64,000 nt of DNA from Olleya sp. Hel_I_94 (GCF_007827365.1 NZ_VISI01000002.1:2733001-2797000), one strand, 5' to 3'; shown: positions 1-9,753, numbered from the stretch's first letter. Program-made: numbers and translations. The notes: a model not told the origin generated them from the sequence alone.

Positions 1-635
1 TTGTACTTTGCCTTTAGCTCTTCTGTATTTTGTTTCTTTTTTTGTTTCTTTTTTGCAAGGATCAGCTTAGCAAGATTTTTTTCTTTTCTTTGTTGCCAAT
101 TTTGTAAGGCATAATCCGTATAATAACTGTGTTTTTTAGATAAGACTTTAATGTTCTCGTCAAGCCATTCTCTTGGTGTGTAGTTTGCAATACCTGCTAA
201 TTCTAACTCTTTTCTTAAAAACTCGCTAGCTTCCGGAAAGTATTTTTTTCCAAAATGAGAGGCATCAGCATCGCGTAAAATTTTCTCTAATTCGGTTTCT
301 GGCTTACTATCAAATTTTGTAGCTAGTATACAATCTTCAACAGCTTTAATAGTTTTTTCGTCTACATTTTCTGTAGTCAAAAATTCTCTAGCTATTTGTG
401 CGCTAACCTCCTCATGGCCTTCTCTTTTTTTAGTGTAGCCCACATCATGTAATAAAGCTGCTAATTGAAGTATTTGCGCATCATTAACATCAATTTTAGA
501 GTTTTCTATAATTTCTTTCGTACTTTTAAATACTCGTAAGGTATGCGTGTGATTGTGATAGACTATCGTGTTTGGTAGCTCATTTTTAAGGAGTTCAAAT
601 ACAAAAGCTTCGGTTTTTTCAATTAGTTTAGACAT
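1..635 (-). CDS. HD-domain phosphohydrolase, 3' end cut by window edge (possible Pycsar-effector-type fusion)
   Basis: The reading frame opens at an ATG at 633-635 and stays open to base 1, giving 211 residues with no stop. The HD metal-binding signature is visible: YHNHTHT near residue 20, LLHDVGY near residue 60, GHEE just after it, and a distal RDADASHFG near residue 120. That set identifies a metal-dependent phosphohydrolase of the kind that acts on nucleotides or cyclic nucleotides. The visible part ends in a Lys/Gln-rich linker. From memory, flavobacterial proteins with this N-terminus continue into a membrane-spanning Pycsar-effector domain (DUF5706), but that part lies outside the window and is inference. 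It diverges from the phosphoesterase gene at 691. Confidence 0.8.
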   Translation of the reverse strand, partial: MSKLIEKTEAFVFELLKNELPNTIVYHNHTHTLRVFKSTKEIIENSKIDVNDAQILQLAALLHDVGYTKKREGHEEVSAQIAREFLTTENVDEKTIKAVEDCILATKFDSKPETELEKILRDADASHFGKKYFPEASEFLRKELELAGIANYTPREWLDENIKVLSKKHSYYTDYALQNWQQRKEKNLAKLILAKKKQKKKQNTEELKAKY

Positions 636-690
636 GAGTGCATAATTATTCTTATCCAAAGTACTAAAAAAATAAAACTCTCAACCTTTA

Positions 691-3600
691 ATGACAAAAA
701 ATAACATATTTCTAACGTTTGTTTTAGCTTTTCTATTGACTAATTGTGCCAGTTTTGAGGCGCAATATAAATCAGAAGATAAAACTGTAGTTGCATTACC
801 AAATAAACCAATTGACAAAACGTTTTACTTAGTTGGTGATGCAGGAAAATCACCAATGGGTGGATTTAGTAGTGGATTAACTGCATATAAAAACCTAATA
901 AAACAAAAAGATACCAAAGGTGACTATACTATATTTTTAGGAGACAATATTTATCCTGCAGGTCTACCAACAAAGGAAGATCCATATTATGACGAAGCTA
1001 AAAACCATTTACAAGCACAAGTAAATGCTGTTTCTGGTTTTAATGGTGAAGTATTGTTTATTCCTGGAAATCACGATTGGTACGCAGATGGTTTAAATGG
1101 GTTAAAAGATGAAGAAAAATTTATTGAAGACGCATTGGGTAAAAACACATTTCAGCCAGAAAACGGTTGTCCGTTAGAAGTGGTCGAGGTTAGTGATGGT
1201 ATCGAGTTAATTATCATTGACACACAATGGTATTTAGAAAACTGGAATGATCATCCTACTATAAATGACGAGTGTGAAATTAAAACAAGAGAACGCTTTT
1301 TATTAGAATTAGAAGGCGAGTTTAAAAAAGCACAAAATAAAACCGTTGTAGTTGCTATGCATCATCCCATGTATACTAATGGTACTCATGGTGGATTTTA
1401 TAGCGCAGATAAACATTTGTACCCAACACAAAGTAAAATTCCGGTTCCAATATTAGCTTCATTTTTAACGCAAGTTAGAACACAAGGTGGTGTTTCTATT
1501 CAAGATAGGTATAACGAGCGTTATAATAAGATGATGAATCGTATTGAAACCTTAGCTTTAGAGTATACAAATATAATTTTTACATCTGGGCACGAACACA
1601 ATTTACAATACATAGAAAATAATGGAATCAAACAAATTGTATCAGGTTCTGGTGCTAAACAATCTGGAGCAGCCTTAAGTAATAATGGTTTATTTGCCTA
1701 TGGTAAACAAGGTTTTGCAACACTAACAGTATTTAAAGATGGAAGTAGTTATGTTAGTTTTTATGGTGAGGATAATGAGCAGCCAAAACTGTTATTTACC
1801 AAGCAAATTGCTGAAAAAAACGCGTCTCAATTTGATTTATCAACATTACCAGATAGCTTTTCACCGACTATTCAAGCCTCAATTTATACTGAAGAAGAAA
1901 CTCAAAAAACAGGTGTTTATAAAACATTTTTTGGAGAGAAATATCGTGATATCTATAGCCAAAAAGTAGAAGTTCCTATTGCTACATTGGATACGCTTTA
2001 TGGTGGTCTAGAAATTGTTAGAGAAGGTGGAGGTCACCAAACAAGATCTTTAAGATTACAAACTAAAGATGGTCGACAATTAAATATGCGTGCGTTGCGC
2101 AAAAGTGCTACACAGTATTTGCAAACGGTTTTGTTTAAAGAAACATACTTAAAAGATGATTTTGATAAAACTAAAGTCGAAGATTTAATATTAGATTTTT
2201 ATACAGCAGCACACCCTTATGCGTTTTCAGTAGTTCCAGATCTGTCACATGCAGCAGGTGTGTACCATACTAATCCTAAATTGTTTTATATACCAAAACA
2301 TAAATATTTAAAGGATTACAACTATAATTATGGTGGCGAATTATATTTAATTGAAGAACGTCCTGAAGATAATTATACAGATGAAAAAAACTTTGGTTAT
2401 GCAGATGATATTGAAAGTACACATGACATTATTAAAAAAATTAGGACTGACGAAAAATATAAAATAGACGAAAATGCTTTTATTAGAGCACGCCTTTTTG
2501 ATATGCTTTTAGGAGATTGGGACAGACACCAAGACCAATGGAGATGGGCTCAGTTTAACCAAGATAATGGAGATAAATTATATAAACCTATTCCTAGAGA
2601 TAGGGATCAAGTGTTTTCTAATTTTGATGGTGCTTTATTAGATATTATGCGTTTTATTTCTGGATCAACTAAACAGCTTCAAGTGTATGATGGTGAGTTG
2701 AAGGATATAAAATGGATGAATAGTGCAGGTATTAAATTGGATAAAGTGTTAATTCAAAATTCTGATAAATCTGTTTGGATTAAGCAAGCACAATACTTGC
2801 AAGATAATATTACAGATGCTGTTATTGAAGAGGCTTTTAGTAAAGTTCCAAAAGAAGTACAAGAAGAATCTTTATTGCAGATAAAAACATTTTTAAAAGA
2901 AAGAAAAAATAACTTACTAGATATAGCAGAGCGTTATTCTGATTATCTTAATCAATTGGTGATACTAACTGGTACAGATAAGGATGATTATATTGAAGTT
3001 AATAGGATTGCAGATAATCAAACGCAAGTTGTAATTTCAAGAATAAAAGATGGTAAAAAAGCAGATGTTATAGTAGATCGTACTTTTGATAAGGATATAA
3101 CTAAGGAGTTATGGATTTATGCTTTAGATGATGATGATATAATTGAAGTTAGCGGTAAAGCTAGTAACTTAATTTTTACACGTATTATTGGTGGGCAAAA
3201 TAACGATGAATATATTATTAATAATGGAAGACGTGTACGTATTTATGACCATAAATCAAAACCAAATACCATAACTAAAAACAATGGAGCTAAGGTTAAA
3301 TTTACAGATATTTACAATAATAACCTGTTTGATTTTCAGAAAAACATAGTTAAAACAAGTGTGGTTACCCCAAGTCTAGGGTATAATCCAGATGATGGTT
3401 TTAAAGTAGGTGTAGGCTTAAATTATACTGTTAAGGGATTTTCTCGTAACCCATACTCGCAACAACATCGTTTTAAAAGTGGTTACTTTTTTGCAACTAG
3501 TGGTTTTAGTTTAAATTATGATGGTGAATTTGCAAACCTTTTTGGCGAATGGAACTTGCATGTCGCAGGACAACTAACAAGCGAGAATTTTACCAATAAC

Positions 3601-4401
3601 TTTTTTGGTTATGGTAATGAAACCGTTAACAATGATGATGACTTAGATTTAGATTATAATAGAATTAAAACAAGTATATATGCAGCTAGTGTAGGTGTCC
3701 TTAAAAAAGGAGATTTTGGATCTGATTACGGAATAAAAATAACTACAGAAGCTGTAGAGATTGGAGAAACACCAGACCGTTTTATTGAAACACAAGAACC
3801 GTCTGTAAACACAACAGACTTTTATAATAGACGCTTTTTCGCAGGTTTAGAAGGGAATTTTAATTATCATAGTTTTGATAATGCTATAAATCCTTCCAGA
3901 GGGATGACCTTTGATTTAGGTGTAGGAGGTAAAACCGAAGTTAAAGACTCTAAATACACATACGGATTTGTAAATACTGCTTTAGGGTTTTACAACGCGC
4001 TATCTACAAACAGAAAACTAGTTTTAAAAACAGATGCACGCGCACAAATGCGATTTGGTGATGATTTAATATTTTATCAAGCAGCAAATATTGGTGGAGC
4101 CAATGGACTGCGTGGTTACAGGTTGCAACGTTTTACAGGTCAAAATAGTTTAACAGGTAGTGCAGATATTAGATATAGCTTTAATCAGTTTAAAACAAAA
4201 ACGTTACCATTACAATTAGGTGTCTTTGTTGGAGGTGATGTAGGACGTGTTTGGACTAAAAATGATGCGTCAAAAATTTGGCATAATGATTATGGAGTTG
4301 GATTTTGGGTGACTGCAGCAGATAGTGTTTCTGGAACATTTAACTTTTTTAATAGCGAAGAAGGATTACGTTTTTCTTTTGGATTTGGATTAAATTTTTA
4401 A
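691..4401 (+). CDS. Calcineurin-like metallophosphoesterase fused to an Omp85/BamA-type beta-barrel, lipoprotein
   Basis: A 1236-residue envelope protein. Residues 1-19 form a lipoprotein signal ending LLTNC (Cys19). A calcineurin-type phosphoesterase domain follows, with all metal motifs in order: GDAG at 49-52, GDN at 84-86, GNHD at 126-129, HH at 224-225 and GHEH at 300-303. A middle region (about 440-900) has no domain I recognise. The last ~300 residues are rich in alternating aromatic/Gly strands, contain NIGGANGLRGYR (an Omp85 barrel-type motif) and end in Phe, as expected for an outer-membrane barrel. It probably displays or exports a periplasmic phosphatase; the substrate is unknown. 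The next gene starts 10 bp downstream, so they may be co-transcribed. Confidence 0.85.
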   Translation: MTKNNIFLTFVLAFLLTNCASFEAQYKSEDKTVVALPNKPIDKTFYLVGDAGKSPMGGFSSGLTAYKNLIKQKDTKGDYTIFLGDNIYPAGLPTKEDPYYDEAKNHLQAQVNAVSGFNGEVLFIPGNHDWYADGLNGLKDEEKFIEDALGKNTFQPENGCPLEVVEVSDGIELIIIDTQWYLENWNDHPTINDECEIKTRERFLLELEGEFKKAQNKTVVVAMHHPMYTNGTHGGFYSADKHLYPTQSKIPVPILASFLTQVRTQGGVSIQDRYNERYNKMMNRIETLALEYTNIIFTSGHEHNLQYIENNGIKQIVSGSGAKQSGAALSNNGLFAYGKQGFATLTVFKDGSSYVSFYGEDNEQPKLLFTKQIAEKNASQFDLSTLPDSFSPTIQASIYTEEETQKTGVYKTFFGEKYRDIYSQKVEVPIATLDTLYGGLEIVREGGGHQTRSLRLQTKDGRQLNMRALRKSATQYLQTVLFKETYLKDDFDKTKVEDLILDFYTAAHPYAFSVVPDLSHAAGVYHTNPKLFYIPKHKYLKDYNYNYGGELYLIEERPEDNYTDEKNFGYADDIESTHDIIKKIRTDEKYKIDENAFIRARLFDMLLGDWDRHQDQWRWAQFNQDNGDKLYKPIPRDRDQVFSNFDGALLDIMRFISGSTKQLQVYDGELKDIKWMNSAGIKLDKVLIQNSDKSVWIKQAQYLQDNITDAVIEEAFSKVPKEVQEESLLQIKTFLKERKNNLLDIAERYSDYLNQLVILTGTDKDDYIEVNRIADNQTQVVISRIKDGKKADVIVDRTFDKDITKELWIYALDDDDIIEVSGKASNLIFTRIIGGQNNDEYIINNGRRVRIYDHKSKPNTITKNNGAKVKFTDIYNNNLFDFQKNIVKTSVVTPSLGYNPDDGFKVGVGLNYTVKGFSRNPYSQQHRFKSGYFFATSGFSLNYDGEFANLFGEWNLHVAGQLTSENFTNNFFGYGNETVNNDDDLDLDYNRIKTSIYAASVGVLKKGDFGSDYGIKITTEAVEIGETPDRFIETQEPSVNTTDFYNRRFFAGLEGNFNYHSFDNAINPSRGMTFDLGVGGKTEVKDSKYTYGFVNTALGFYNALSTNRKLVLKTDARAQMRFGDDLIFYQAANIGGANGLRGYRLQRFTGQNSLTGSADIRYSFNQFKTKTLPLQLGVFVGGDVGRVWTKNDASKIWHNDYGVGFWVTAADSVSGTFNFFNSEEGLRFSFGFGLNF

Positions 4402-4411
4402 AACCCAATTA

Positions 4412-5698
4412 ATGAAAAATGTTATAGTTAATGGTTTTGAATATTTAAAAAAACTTGAAAGTAAAATTGCTTTTTACCCTTCGGTTTATAGCCTGACAGG
4501 ATTGCTGTTTACATTTTTTATGTACTATGCAGAAAATAGAGGTATATCGTCTTATTTAGTAGACAATGTACCTTTGTTGGTTATAAATAATTCAGAAACT
4601 GCATTTAATATTTTAACCACGTTTATTGCTGGACTAATCTCTATAATGGTTTTTAGTTTTTCCATGGTAATGATATTGTTAAATCAAGCATCAAGTAACT
4701 TTTCGCCAAGAGTCTTACCTGGTTTAATATCTAATAAGCGTCATCAAAAAATATTAGGTATATATAACGCAACGTTGCTATTTTGCATCTTTACTATGGT
4801 AGGTATAGAGCCTGATGGAGGCGAAAACCAATTGCCAGGCTTTTCAGTATTATTGGCTATTGTATTTATGGTTATCTGCTTAGGTGCTTTTATTTATTTT
4901 ATACATTCTATTTCGCAAGAGATTCAGGTTCATAGTATCATGCAACGCATATTTGATGAAGCTAAAAATAGACTAGATAAACTTATACATTCAGAAGAAG
5001 ATATAACTCAAGAGTTTCCAAATACAGATGATTGGACGGTTTATAAGTCACCAGCAACAGGCTTTTTGCAAGATATTATATTAGACCCTTTTAGTCAACA
5101 CGCAAAACAAAATGACAATCAATTTGAAATTGTAGCAATTAAAGGACAATACGTATATAAGGACAAGCCTTTATTTAAAAGTAAAACAAAACTTAAAGAC
5201 GAAGCTCTTGAAGATTTATTAGCTTATTTTCTTTTTTCAAGAGACGAGATTATAGAAGACAACTACGTTTTAGGCTTTAAGCAAATTACCGAAATTGCTG
5301 TAAAAGCGATGTCTCCTGGTATTAATGATCCTGGAACAACTATTATCGCGATAGATTATCTTGCAGAACTTTTTCAAAGCAGAATGTATAAAAACGATAT
5401 AAGTATCTTGTTGGAAGATAATAAACCAGTAGTAAAAATTAGCTCTGTGACATTTAAAGAGTTACTATATTTTGTTATGGCTCCAATTAGGACTTATGCA
5501 AAGCACGACGTTATTATAGTTAATAAATTAATTAATCTATTTCAGCATTTAGCATTTAATATAGATTGTGATAATAAAGGCTATTTAGCAGATATTGATA
5601 ACGAAGTTAAACGCTTATCAATAGATGCTAATAGTGCTATAAGTAATCAGGAGGATTTAAAATTAATAAACGACAGGTTAAAATCTTTTAATCTATAA
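4412..5698 (+). CDS. DUF2254 family inner-membrane protein
   Basis: A 428-residue membrane protein. The N-terminal ~170 residues hold about four hydrophobic segments (roughly 20-40, 60-85, 115-132 and 145-165). The remainder is a soluble domain with the segment AVKAMSPGINDPGTT near residue 297, which I associate with the DUF2254 family. The function of that family is not established. It starts 10 bp after the phosphoesterase gene. Its last 6 bp overlap the 3' end of the convergent lipoprotein gene, and no terminator lies between the two stops. Confidence 0.8.
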   Translation: MKNVIVNGFEYLKKLESKIAFYPSVYSLTGLLFTFFMYYAENRGISSYLVDNVPLLVINNSETAFNILTTFIAGLISIMVFSFSMVMILLNQASSNFSPRVLPGLISNKRHQKILGIYNATLLFCIFTMVGIEPDGGENQLPGFSVLLAIVFMVICLGAFIYFIHSISQEIQVHSIMQRIFDEAKNRLDKLIHSEEDITQEFPNTDDWTVYKSPATGFLQDIILDPFSQHAKQNDNQFEIVAIKGQYVYKDKPLFKSKTKLKDEALEDLLAYFLFSRDEIIEDNYVLGFKQITEIAVKAMSPGINDPGTTIIAIDYLAELFQSRMYKNDISILLEDNKPVVKISSVTFKELLYFVMAPIRTYAKHDVIIVNKLINLFQHLAFNIDCDNKGYLADIDNEVKRLSIDANSAISNQEDLKLINDRLKSFNL

Positions 5699-6499
5699 TT
5701 TAAACTTATAAATGTTATTATCTTCTTTACCAGAGTCTTCGTCTGTAATATAAATAGACGTGTTATTTATAAAGCAAACACCTTCTTTTTGACTATCATG
5801 ATTTAATGAGATGCTCTCTACATTACCATCAAAAAAAGCATCGGATTTAAAGTTTGTAAGTTTCCAAATCCTATCATGATTTAATAGTATAATGGTAGAG
5901 CCATCAGGACTGATGTCTGCAGATGTTACACGTGTATCTTTTCCTTTTAGTTTGTAGTCTGTAACATACGTTGCAACGTGAGACCCAATGGTGTTTGGTA
6001 CTTTAATAACCATTGTTTTTTTATTCTCTTTACTAAAAATATAAAAGTCATTATTCCATAAAAAGAAAGCTTCAAAATCTTCAGACTTAATATCATCAGG
6101 TAATGTAAAGCGTATAGTTTCAGCTTCTGTTTTGTCCTTAATGTTTGCTATGTTATTGACTTTATATATAAAAAAGTGGTCTCGTTTTCTTGAGTTATTT
6201 CCAAAATCTCCAATGTATAAATTCCCATTGTTGTCAGCAGCTAAGTCTTCCCAGTCATGGTTTTTAATATTGCTAATATCTATATCTTTAATAATATTAC
6301 CTTTTTTGTCTAAACCATACACATTGTTTTTATTACCTGCATCCTCAATAGTCCAAATTAAATCAGATCCACTAATTAATTGTGCTGCAGAAGCTTCGTC
6401 CAAATCACCATCTATGGATCCTACTACAGTTAGTTTTCCTGTGTTGCAAGACATAAAAAGTAATGCAAAAACTAGTATTGGTTTTAAATGAAAAGTCAT
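5693..6499 (-). CDS. Lipoprotein, probable beta-propeller-like
   Basis: A 268-residue protein with a short signal peptide and lipobox (FMSC, Cys18), so probably anchored in the envelope. The body has repeated short blade-like units, each a hydrophobic strand followed by Asp/Gly turns (LIWTIEDAG, NLYIGDFGNNS, TIILLNHD, SIYITDEDSG), resembling a small six-bladed propeller. I cannot assign an enzymatic role. The gene is convergent with the DUF2254 gene and overlaps it by 6 bp at the 3' ends. Its promoter region is the 85 bp shared with the divergent glycerophosphodiesterase gene. Confidence 0.75.
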   Translation of the reverse strand: MTFHLKPILVFALLFMSCNTGKLTVVGSIDGDLDEASAAQLISGSDLIWTIEDAGNKNNVYGLDKKGNIIKDIDISNIKNHDWEDLAADNNGNLYIGDFGNNSRKRDHFFIYKVNNIANIKDKTEAETIRFTLPDDIKSEDFEAFFLWNNDFYIFSKENKKTMVIKVPNTIGSHVATYVTDYKLKGKDTRVTSADISPDGSTIILLNHDRIWKLTNFKSDAFFDGNVESISLNHDSQKEGVCFINNTSIYITDEDSGKEDNNIYKFKL

Positions 6500-6584
6500 A
6501 AATTGTCATGTTTAAAATAAGATTAAATATAGGCATATAACAAGCCAGACTAAAGTTTGTAATCTTAAAGTATTTATAAAATTA

Positions 6585-7271
6585 ATGAACAAAATATTAA
6601 AATTTGGTCATAGAGGAGCAAAAGGTCATGTGACAGAAAACACTTTGGAGTCAATCCAAAAGGCTTTGGATTTGGGTGTCGATGGGATCGAAATTGATGT
6701 TCACGTGTGCAAAACAGGAGAGCTAGTTGTTTTTCATGATTTTACGTTAGATAGAATTACGGATGGTACAGGAGAAATTGGTAAATTTTCGTTATCGGAA
6801 TTAAAGCAATTAAAGGTTGAAAATCTACATAGTATCCCAACGCTAACTGAAGTATTAGATTTAATTGATAATAAAATTTTTATAAATATTGAGTTAAAAG
6901 GCGAACATACCGCTAATCCAACTTGTGCTGTAATTAAAGATTACGTGGACAATAAAAATTGGACAATGGACCATTTTATTGTTAGTAGTTTTCAAGAAAA
7001 AGAGTTGCTTGACGTGTTTAGTTGCAACCCTAATATAGTATTAGGCGTTTTAACAAAAGCAAGTGTAAATCAAGCAGTTGCTTTAGCTAAGCGGATTAAT
7101 GCAAAAGCAATACATCCTAATTTAGCATTGTTAAGTAAGGACAATGTTAAACAAACACAAGACCAAGGTTATAAGGTTAATGTTTGGACAGTCAATACTA
7201 AGCAAGCTATTGCACGTATGAAAAGCTATAATGTTGATGCTATAATAAGTGATTTTCCAGATAGATTATGA
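6585..7271 (+). CDS. Glycerophosphodiester phosphodiesterase
   Basis: A 228-residue TIM-barrel enzyme that hydrolyses glycerophosphodiesters to glycerol-3-phosphate and an alcohol. Family motifs are intact: GHRGAKG near the start (His9, Arg10), ENTLES, GIEIDVHVCKTGELVVFHD (Glu36, Asp38, His51) and the C-terminal VDAIISDFPD. There is no signal peptide, so it is probably cytoplasmic. Its stop overlaps the start of the next gene by 4 bp (ATGA), which indicates translational coupling with the flavoprotein gene at 7268. Confidence 0.9.
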   Translation: MNKILKFGHRGAKGHVTENTLESIQKALDLGVDGIEIDVHVCKTGELVVFHDFTLDRITDGTGEIGKFSLSELKQLKVENLHSIPTLTEVLDLIDNKIFINIELKGEHTANPTCAVIKDYVDNKNWTMDHFIVSSFQEKELLDVFSCNPNIVLGVLTKASVNQAVALAKRINAKAIHPNLALLSKDNVKQTQDQGYKVNVWTVNTKQAIARMKSYNVDAIISDFPDRL

Positions 7272-8479
7272 AACAGTACGATGTAATAATAATAGGTGGT
7301 GGTGCAGCTGGTTTTTTTGCAGCAATTAACATTGGTGAGTTATATCCCAATTTAAAAATAGCTGTTTTAGAAAGAGGTAAAGATGTACTAGGTAAGGTTA
7401 AGGTGTCTGGTGGTGGACGTTGTAATGTAACACATGCCGAGTTTGTTCCGCAAGAATTAACCAGTTACTATCCAAGAGGTGAAAAGGAACTTTTAGGACC
7501 TTTTCACACCTTTATGACTGGAGATACTATGGAGTGGTTTGAAAATAGAGGCGTATCATTAAAAATTGAAGACGATGGACGCATATTCCCAACCAGTAAT
7601 AATTCGCAAACCATTATTGATTGCTTTTTAAACGAAGCTGATAAATATAATGTTGAGGTATTAACAAATCAATCCGTAACAAGTTTTAGCCCAATCGACC
7701 AGCAATGGGAAGTGGTTACAAAATCGGACCATTTTACAGCTAAAAAACTTATTGTGGCTACAGGAAGTAATCCTAAAATTTGGTCTTTTTTAGAGCAGTT
7801 AGGGCATACTATTATCAAGCCTGTACCTTCATTGTTTACATTTAATATTAATGATGCAAGGATTAAAGATATTCCAGGTGTTGTGGCTCAAAACGTAACA
7901 GTTAAAGTAATAGGGACTAAGTTAGAGTCTTCAGGTCCTTTATTAATTACACATTGGGGAATGAGTGCGCCTTCCATATTAAAACTATCAGCTTTTGGTG
8001 CTTTAGATTTGGCTAAAAAAGAGTATAAATTTGATATTGAAGTTAATTTTGTAAACCAAGATTTTGAGGACGTGCTGTCAGATTTAAAAACATATAAGCA
8101 AGACTTGTCTAAAAAAACAGTGTTTAAAGCAGCACAATTTGATATGCCAAAACGGTTATGGAAAATGTTAGTTGAAGCTGCAGGAATAACTGAAGATACG
8201 CGTTGGGCAGATTTAAATAAATCCCAATTAGATGATTTGGCTGGTCAATTAACTACAGCAATTTTTAAAGTAGACGGAAAAAGTACGTTTAAAGAAGAAT
8301 TTGTTACAGCAGGAGGAATAGATTTAAAGGAAGTTAATTTTAAAAATTACCAAAGTAAATTGCATAGTAACCTGTATTTTGCTGGCGAAATTATTAATGT
8401 TGATGCCTTGACAGGTGGATTTAATTTCCAAAATGCATGGACAGGAGCTTACATTGTGGCTAAAAATATTGAGATTTAA
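7268..8479 (+). CDS. HI0933/YhiN-family flavoprotein (NAD(P)/FAD-dependent oxidoreductase)
   Basis: A 403-residue protein with an N-terminal dinucleotide-binding fold (IIGGGAAGFFAAI), the family signature VSGGGRCNVTH, and a C-terminal FAD-contacting segment (DALTGGFNFQNAWTGAYIVAKN). This matches the HI0933-like flavoprotein family in length and motif order; the physiological substrate is unknown. It overlaps the upstream glycerophosphodiesterase gene by 4 bp. The DUF1697 gene begins 1 bp after its stop, so the three appear to be one operon. Confidence 0.87.
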   Translation: MKQYDVIIIGGGAAGFFAAINIGELYPNLKIAVLERGKDVLGKVKVSGGGRCNVTHAEFVPQELTSYYPRGEKELLGPFHTFMTGDTMEWFENRGVSLKIEDDGRIFPTSNNSQTIIDCFLNEADKYNVEVLTNQSVTSFSPIDQQWEVVTKSDHFTAKKLIVATGSNPKIWSFLEQLGHTIIKPVPSLFTFNINDARIKDIPGVVAQNVTVKVIGTKLESSGPLLITHWGMSAPSILKLSAFGALDLAKKEYKFDIEVNFVNQDFEDVLSDLKTYKQDLSKKTVFKAAQFDMPKRLWKMLVEAAGITEDTRWADLNKSQLDDLAGQLTTAIFKVDGKSTFKEEFVTAGGIDLKEVNFKNYQSKLHSNLYFAGEIINVDALTGGFNFQNAWTGAYIVAKNIEI

Positions 8480-8480
8480 T

Positions 8481-9014
8481 ATGGAGACTTTTATTGTGTT
8501 TTTAAGAGGTATTAATGTTGGAGGACACAACAAAATAAAAATGCTAGATTTACGTCAAGTGTTATCAGAGATAGGCTTTAATGATGTAAAAACGTATATT
8601 CAAACAGGTAATATTATACTAAAAACGGATTTAAAAGACAAAGCAATTATAACCAGTAAGATAGAGGAGTCTATTTTAAATCATTTTGGTTTTAACATAC
8701 CAACTCTAGTAAAAACAAAAGCAGACCTTGATTTAATATTTAAAAAATGTCCTTTTACTGATGCAGAAAAAGAAAACAGCTATTTTGCTCTACTTTATAA
8801 CGCTCCAAGTCAAAGTCAAATCACAGCATTATCAAATTATGATTTTCCAAATGAAAAATTTACTATAACTAACCAGTGTATCTATCTTTATTCAAGTGTA
8901 GGTTATGGAAGGACTAAGGCAAATAGTAATTTTTTTGAAACTAAATTAAAAATCAAAGCTACCGCTAGAAATTTTAAAACACTTACTAAGGTAGTATCGC
9001 TAATAAAAAATTAG
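8481..9014 (+). CDS. DUF1697 family protein
   Basis: A 177-residue protein beginning METFIVFLRGINVGGHNKIK and containing YIQTGNIIL, both typical of DUF1697, a small family with no established function. An in-frame ATG exists further upstream at 8415, but it lies inside the flavoprotein gene and would add 22 residues unlike the family. The ATG at 8481, one base after the flavoprotein stop, is therefore the better start. Its 3' end overlaps the convergent TetR gene by 4 bp. Confidence 0.85.
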   Translation: METFIVFLRGINVGGHNKIKMLDLRQVLSEIGFNDVKTYIQTGNIILKTDLKDKAIITSKIEESILNHFGFNIPTLVKTKADLDLIFKKCPFTDAEKENSYFALLYNAPSQSQITALSNYDFPNEKFTITNQCIYLYSSVGYGRTKANSNFFETKLKIKATARNFKTLTKVVSLIKN

Positions 9015-9571
9015 TTTTTGTTTCGAATAGCATCCCAAGACATTTCTATTGCTAGATCTATTTCCTCTTTTGTCATGTCCAATTCTTCGTTACTCTTTAG
9101 TCTAACTGCAGATATTACGGTTCCAAAAGCCATTTGCAAAATTAATCTTATAGGTACATTTCTAACATGCTTTTCTTCAATTCCTTTTAAAAAGAAATCT
9201 CTAATGTTAGCAATATAAGGTACAGATTGATTAACAATCTCTTTAGATATAATTGGTGGTGCAGCAACGTACTCGACAAATTGAAAAGCTAAGGGGTTTC
9301 CAACAAAGTAGTTGTACAAATTGGACCACATGGTTTCAAATTGTGCTTTAAAATCGCCTTCAGGTAAATTAGCCATTAAAACCACACCATAATCTTGAAC
9401 AATCATCTTGTATAGTTCTTGTATAACCTCATTTTTATTTTCAAAATAATGGTATATCGTACCAACAGCTACATTAGCTTCTTTGGCGACTTGAGACATA
9501 GGTGTAGCGTGTACACCTTGTTTAACCACTAATTCTAACATAGTGATTATTATACGTTGTTTTTTGTCCAT
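9011..9571 (-). CDS. TetR/AcrR family transcriptional regulator
   Basis: A 186-residue regulator. Residues 5-50 form the classic TetR helix-turn-helix (IIITMLELVVKQGVHATPMS, then VGTIYHYFENKNEVIQELYK). The remainder is an alpha-helical ligand-binding region, so an effector molecule is expected but unknown. It is transcribed divergently from mvaD, and the 208 bp between them hold an inverted repeat (9704-9715) of the type TetR proteins bind. Control of the mevalonate genes, of itself, or both is an inference from this arrangement. Confidence 0.88.
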   Translation of the reverse strand: MDKKQRIIITMLELVVKQGVHATPMSQVAKEANVAVGTIYHYFENKNEVIQELYKMIVQDYGVVLMANLPEGDFKAQFETMWSNLYNYFVGNPLAFQFVEYVAAPPIISKEIVNQSVPYIANIRDFFLKGIEEKHVRNVPIRLILQMAFGTVISAVRLKSNEELDMTKEEIDLAIEMSWDAIRNKN

Positions 9572-9703
9572 TTAGACAGGTTGTATTTTATGGTAAAAAG
9601 CGGTGAGGCGAAGTTTTAAGGGAACTTTTTTTACCTATCAGTTAACATTATAAATTTTTTTAGAAAGACAAACGATTTGTTAAGGGTTGTTAATCAGTAA
9701 ATT

Positions 9704-9715
9704 GAATGTTCATTC
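9704..9715. promoter_or_regulatory. Candidate TetR-type operator
   Basis: GAATG-TT-CATTC is a perfect inverted repeat with a 2-bp spacer, lying between the divergent TetR gene and mvaD. Many TetR-family regulators bind GAATG/CATTC dyads of this shape. It lies about 40 bp upstream of the mvaD -7 element. Confidence 0.45.
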
Positions 9716-9753
9716 GGTGCTCAAAATTAATAAATTAGTTTAAATATTAAAGC

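Noticed and set aside
5693..5698. 6-bp overlap of convergent stop regions, considered as a sign of a frame error
   Set aside because: Both proteins have complete, sensible C-termini; short convergent overlaps also occur at 9011-9014 and are normal in a compact genome.
9011..9218. A plus-strand frame of 66 codons after the DUF1697 gene
   Set aside because: Antisense to the 3' half of the TetR gene, with no independent support.
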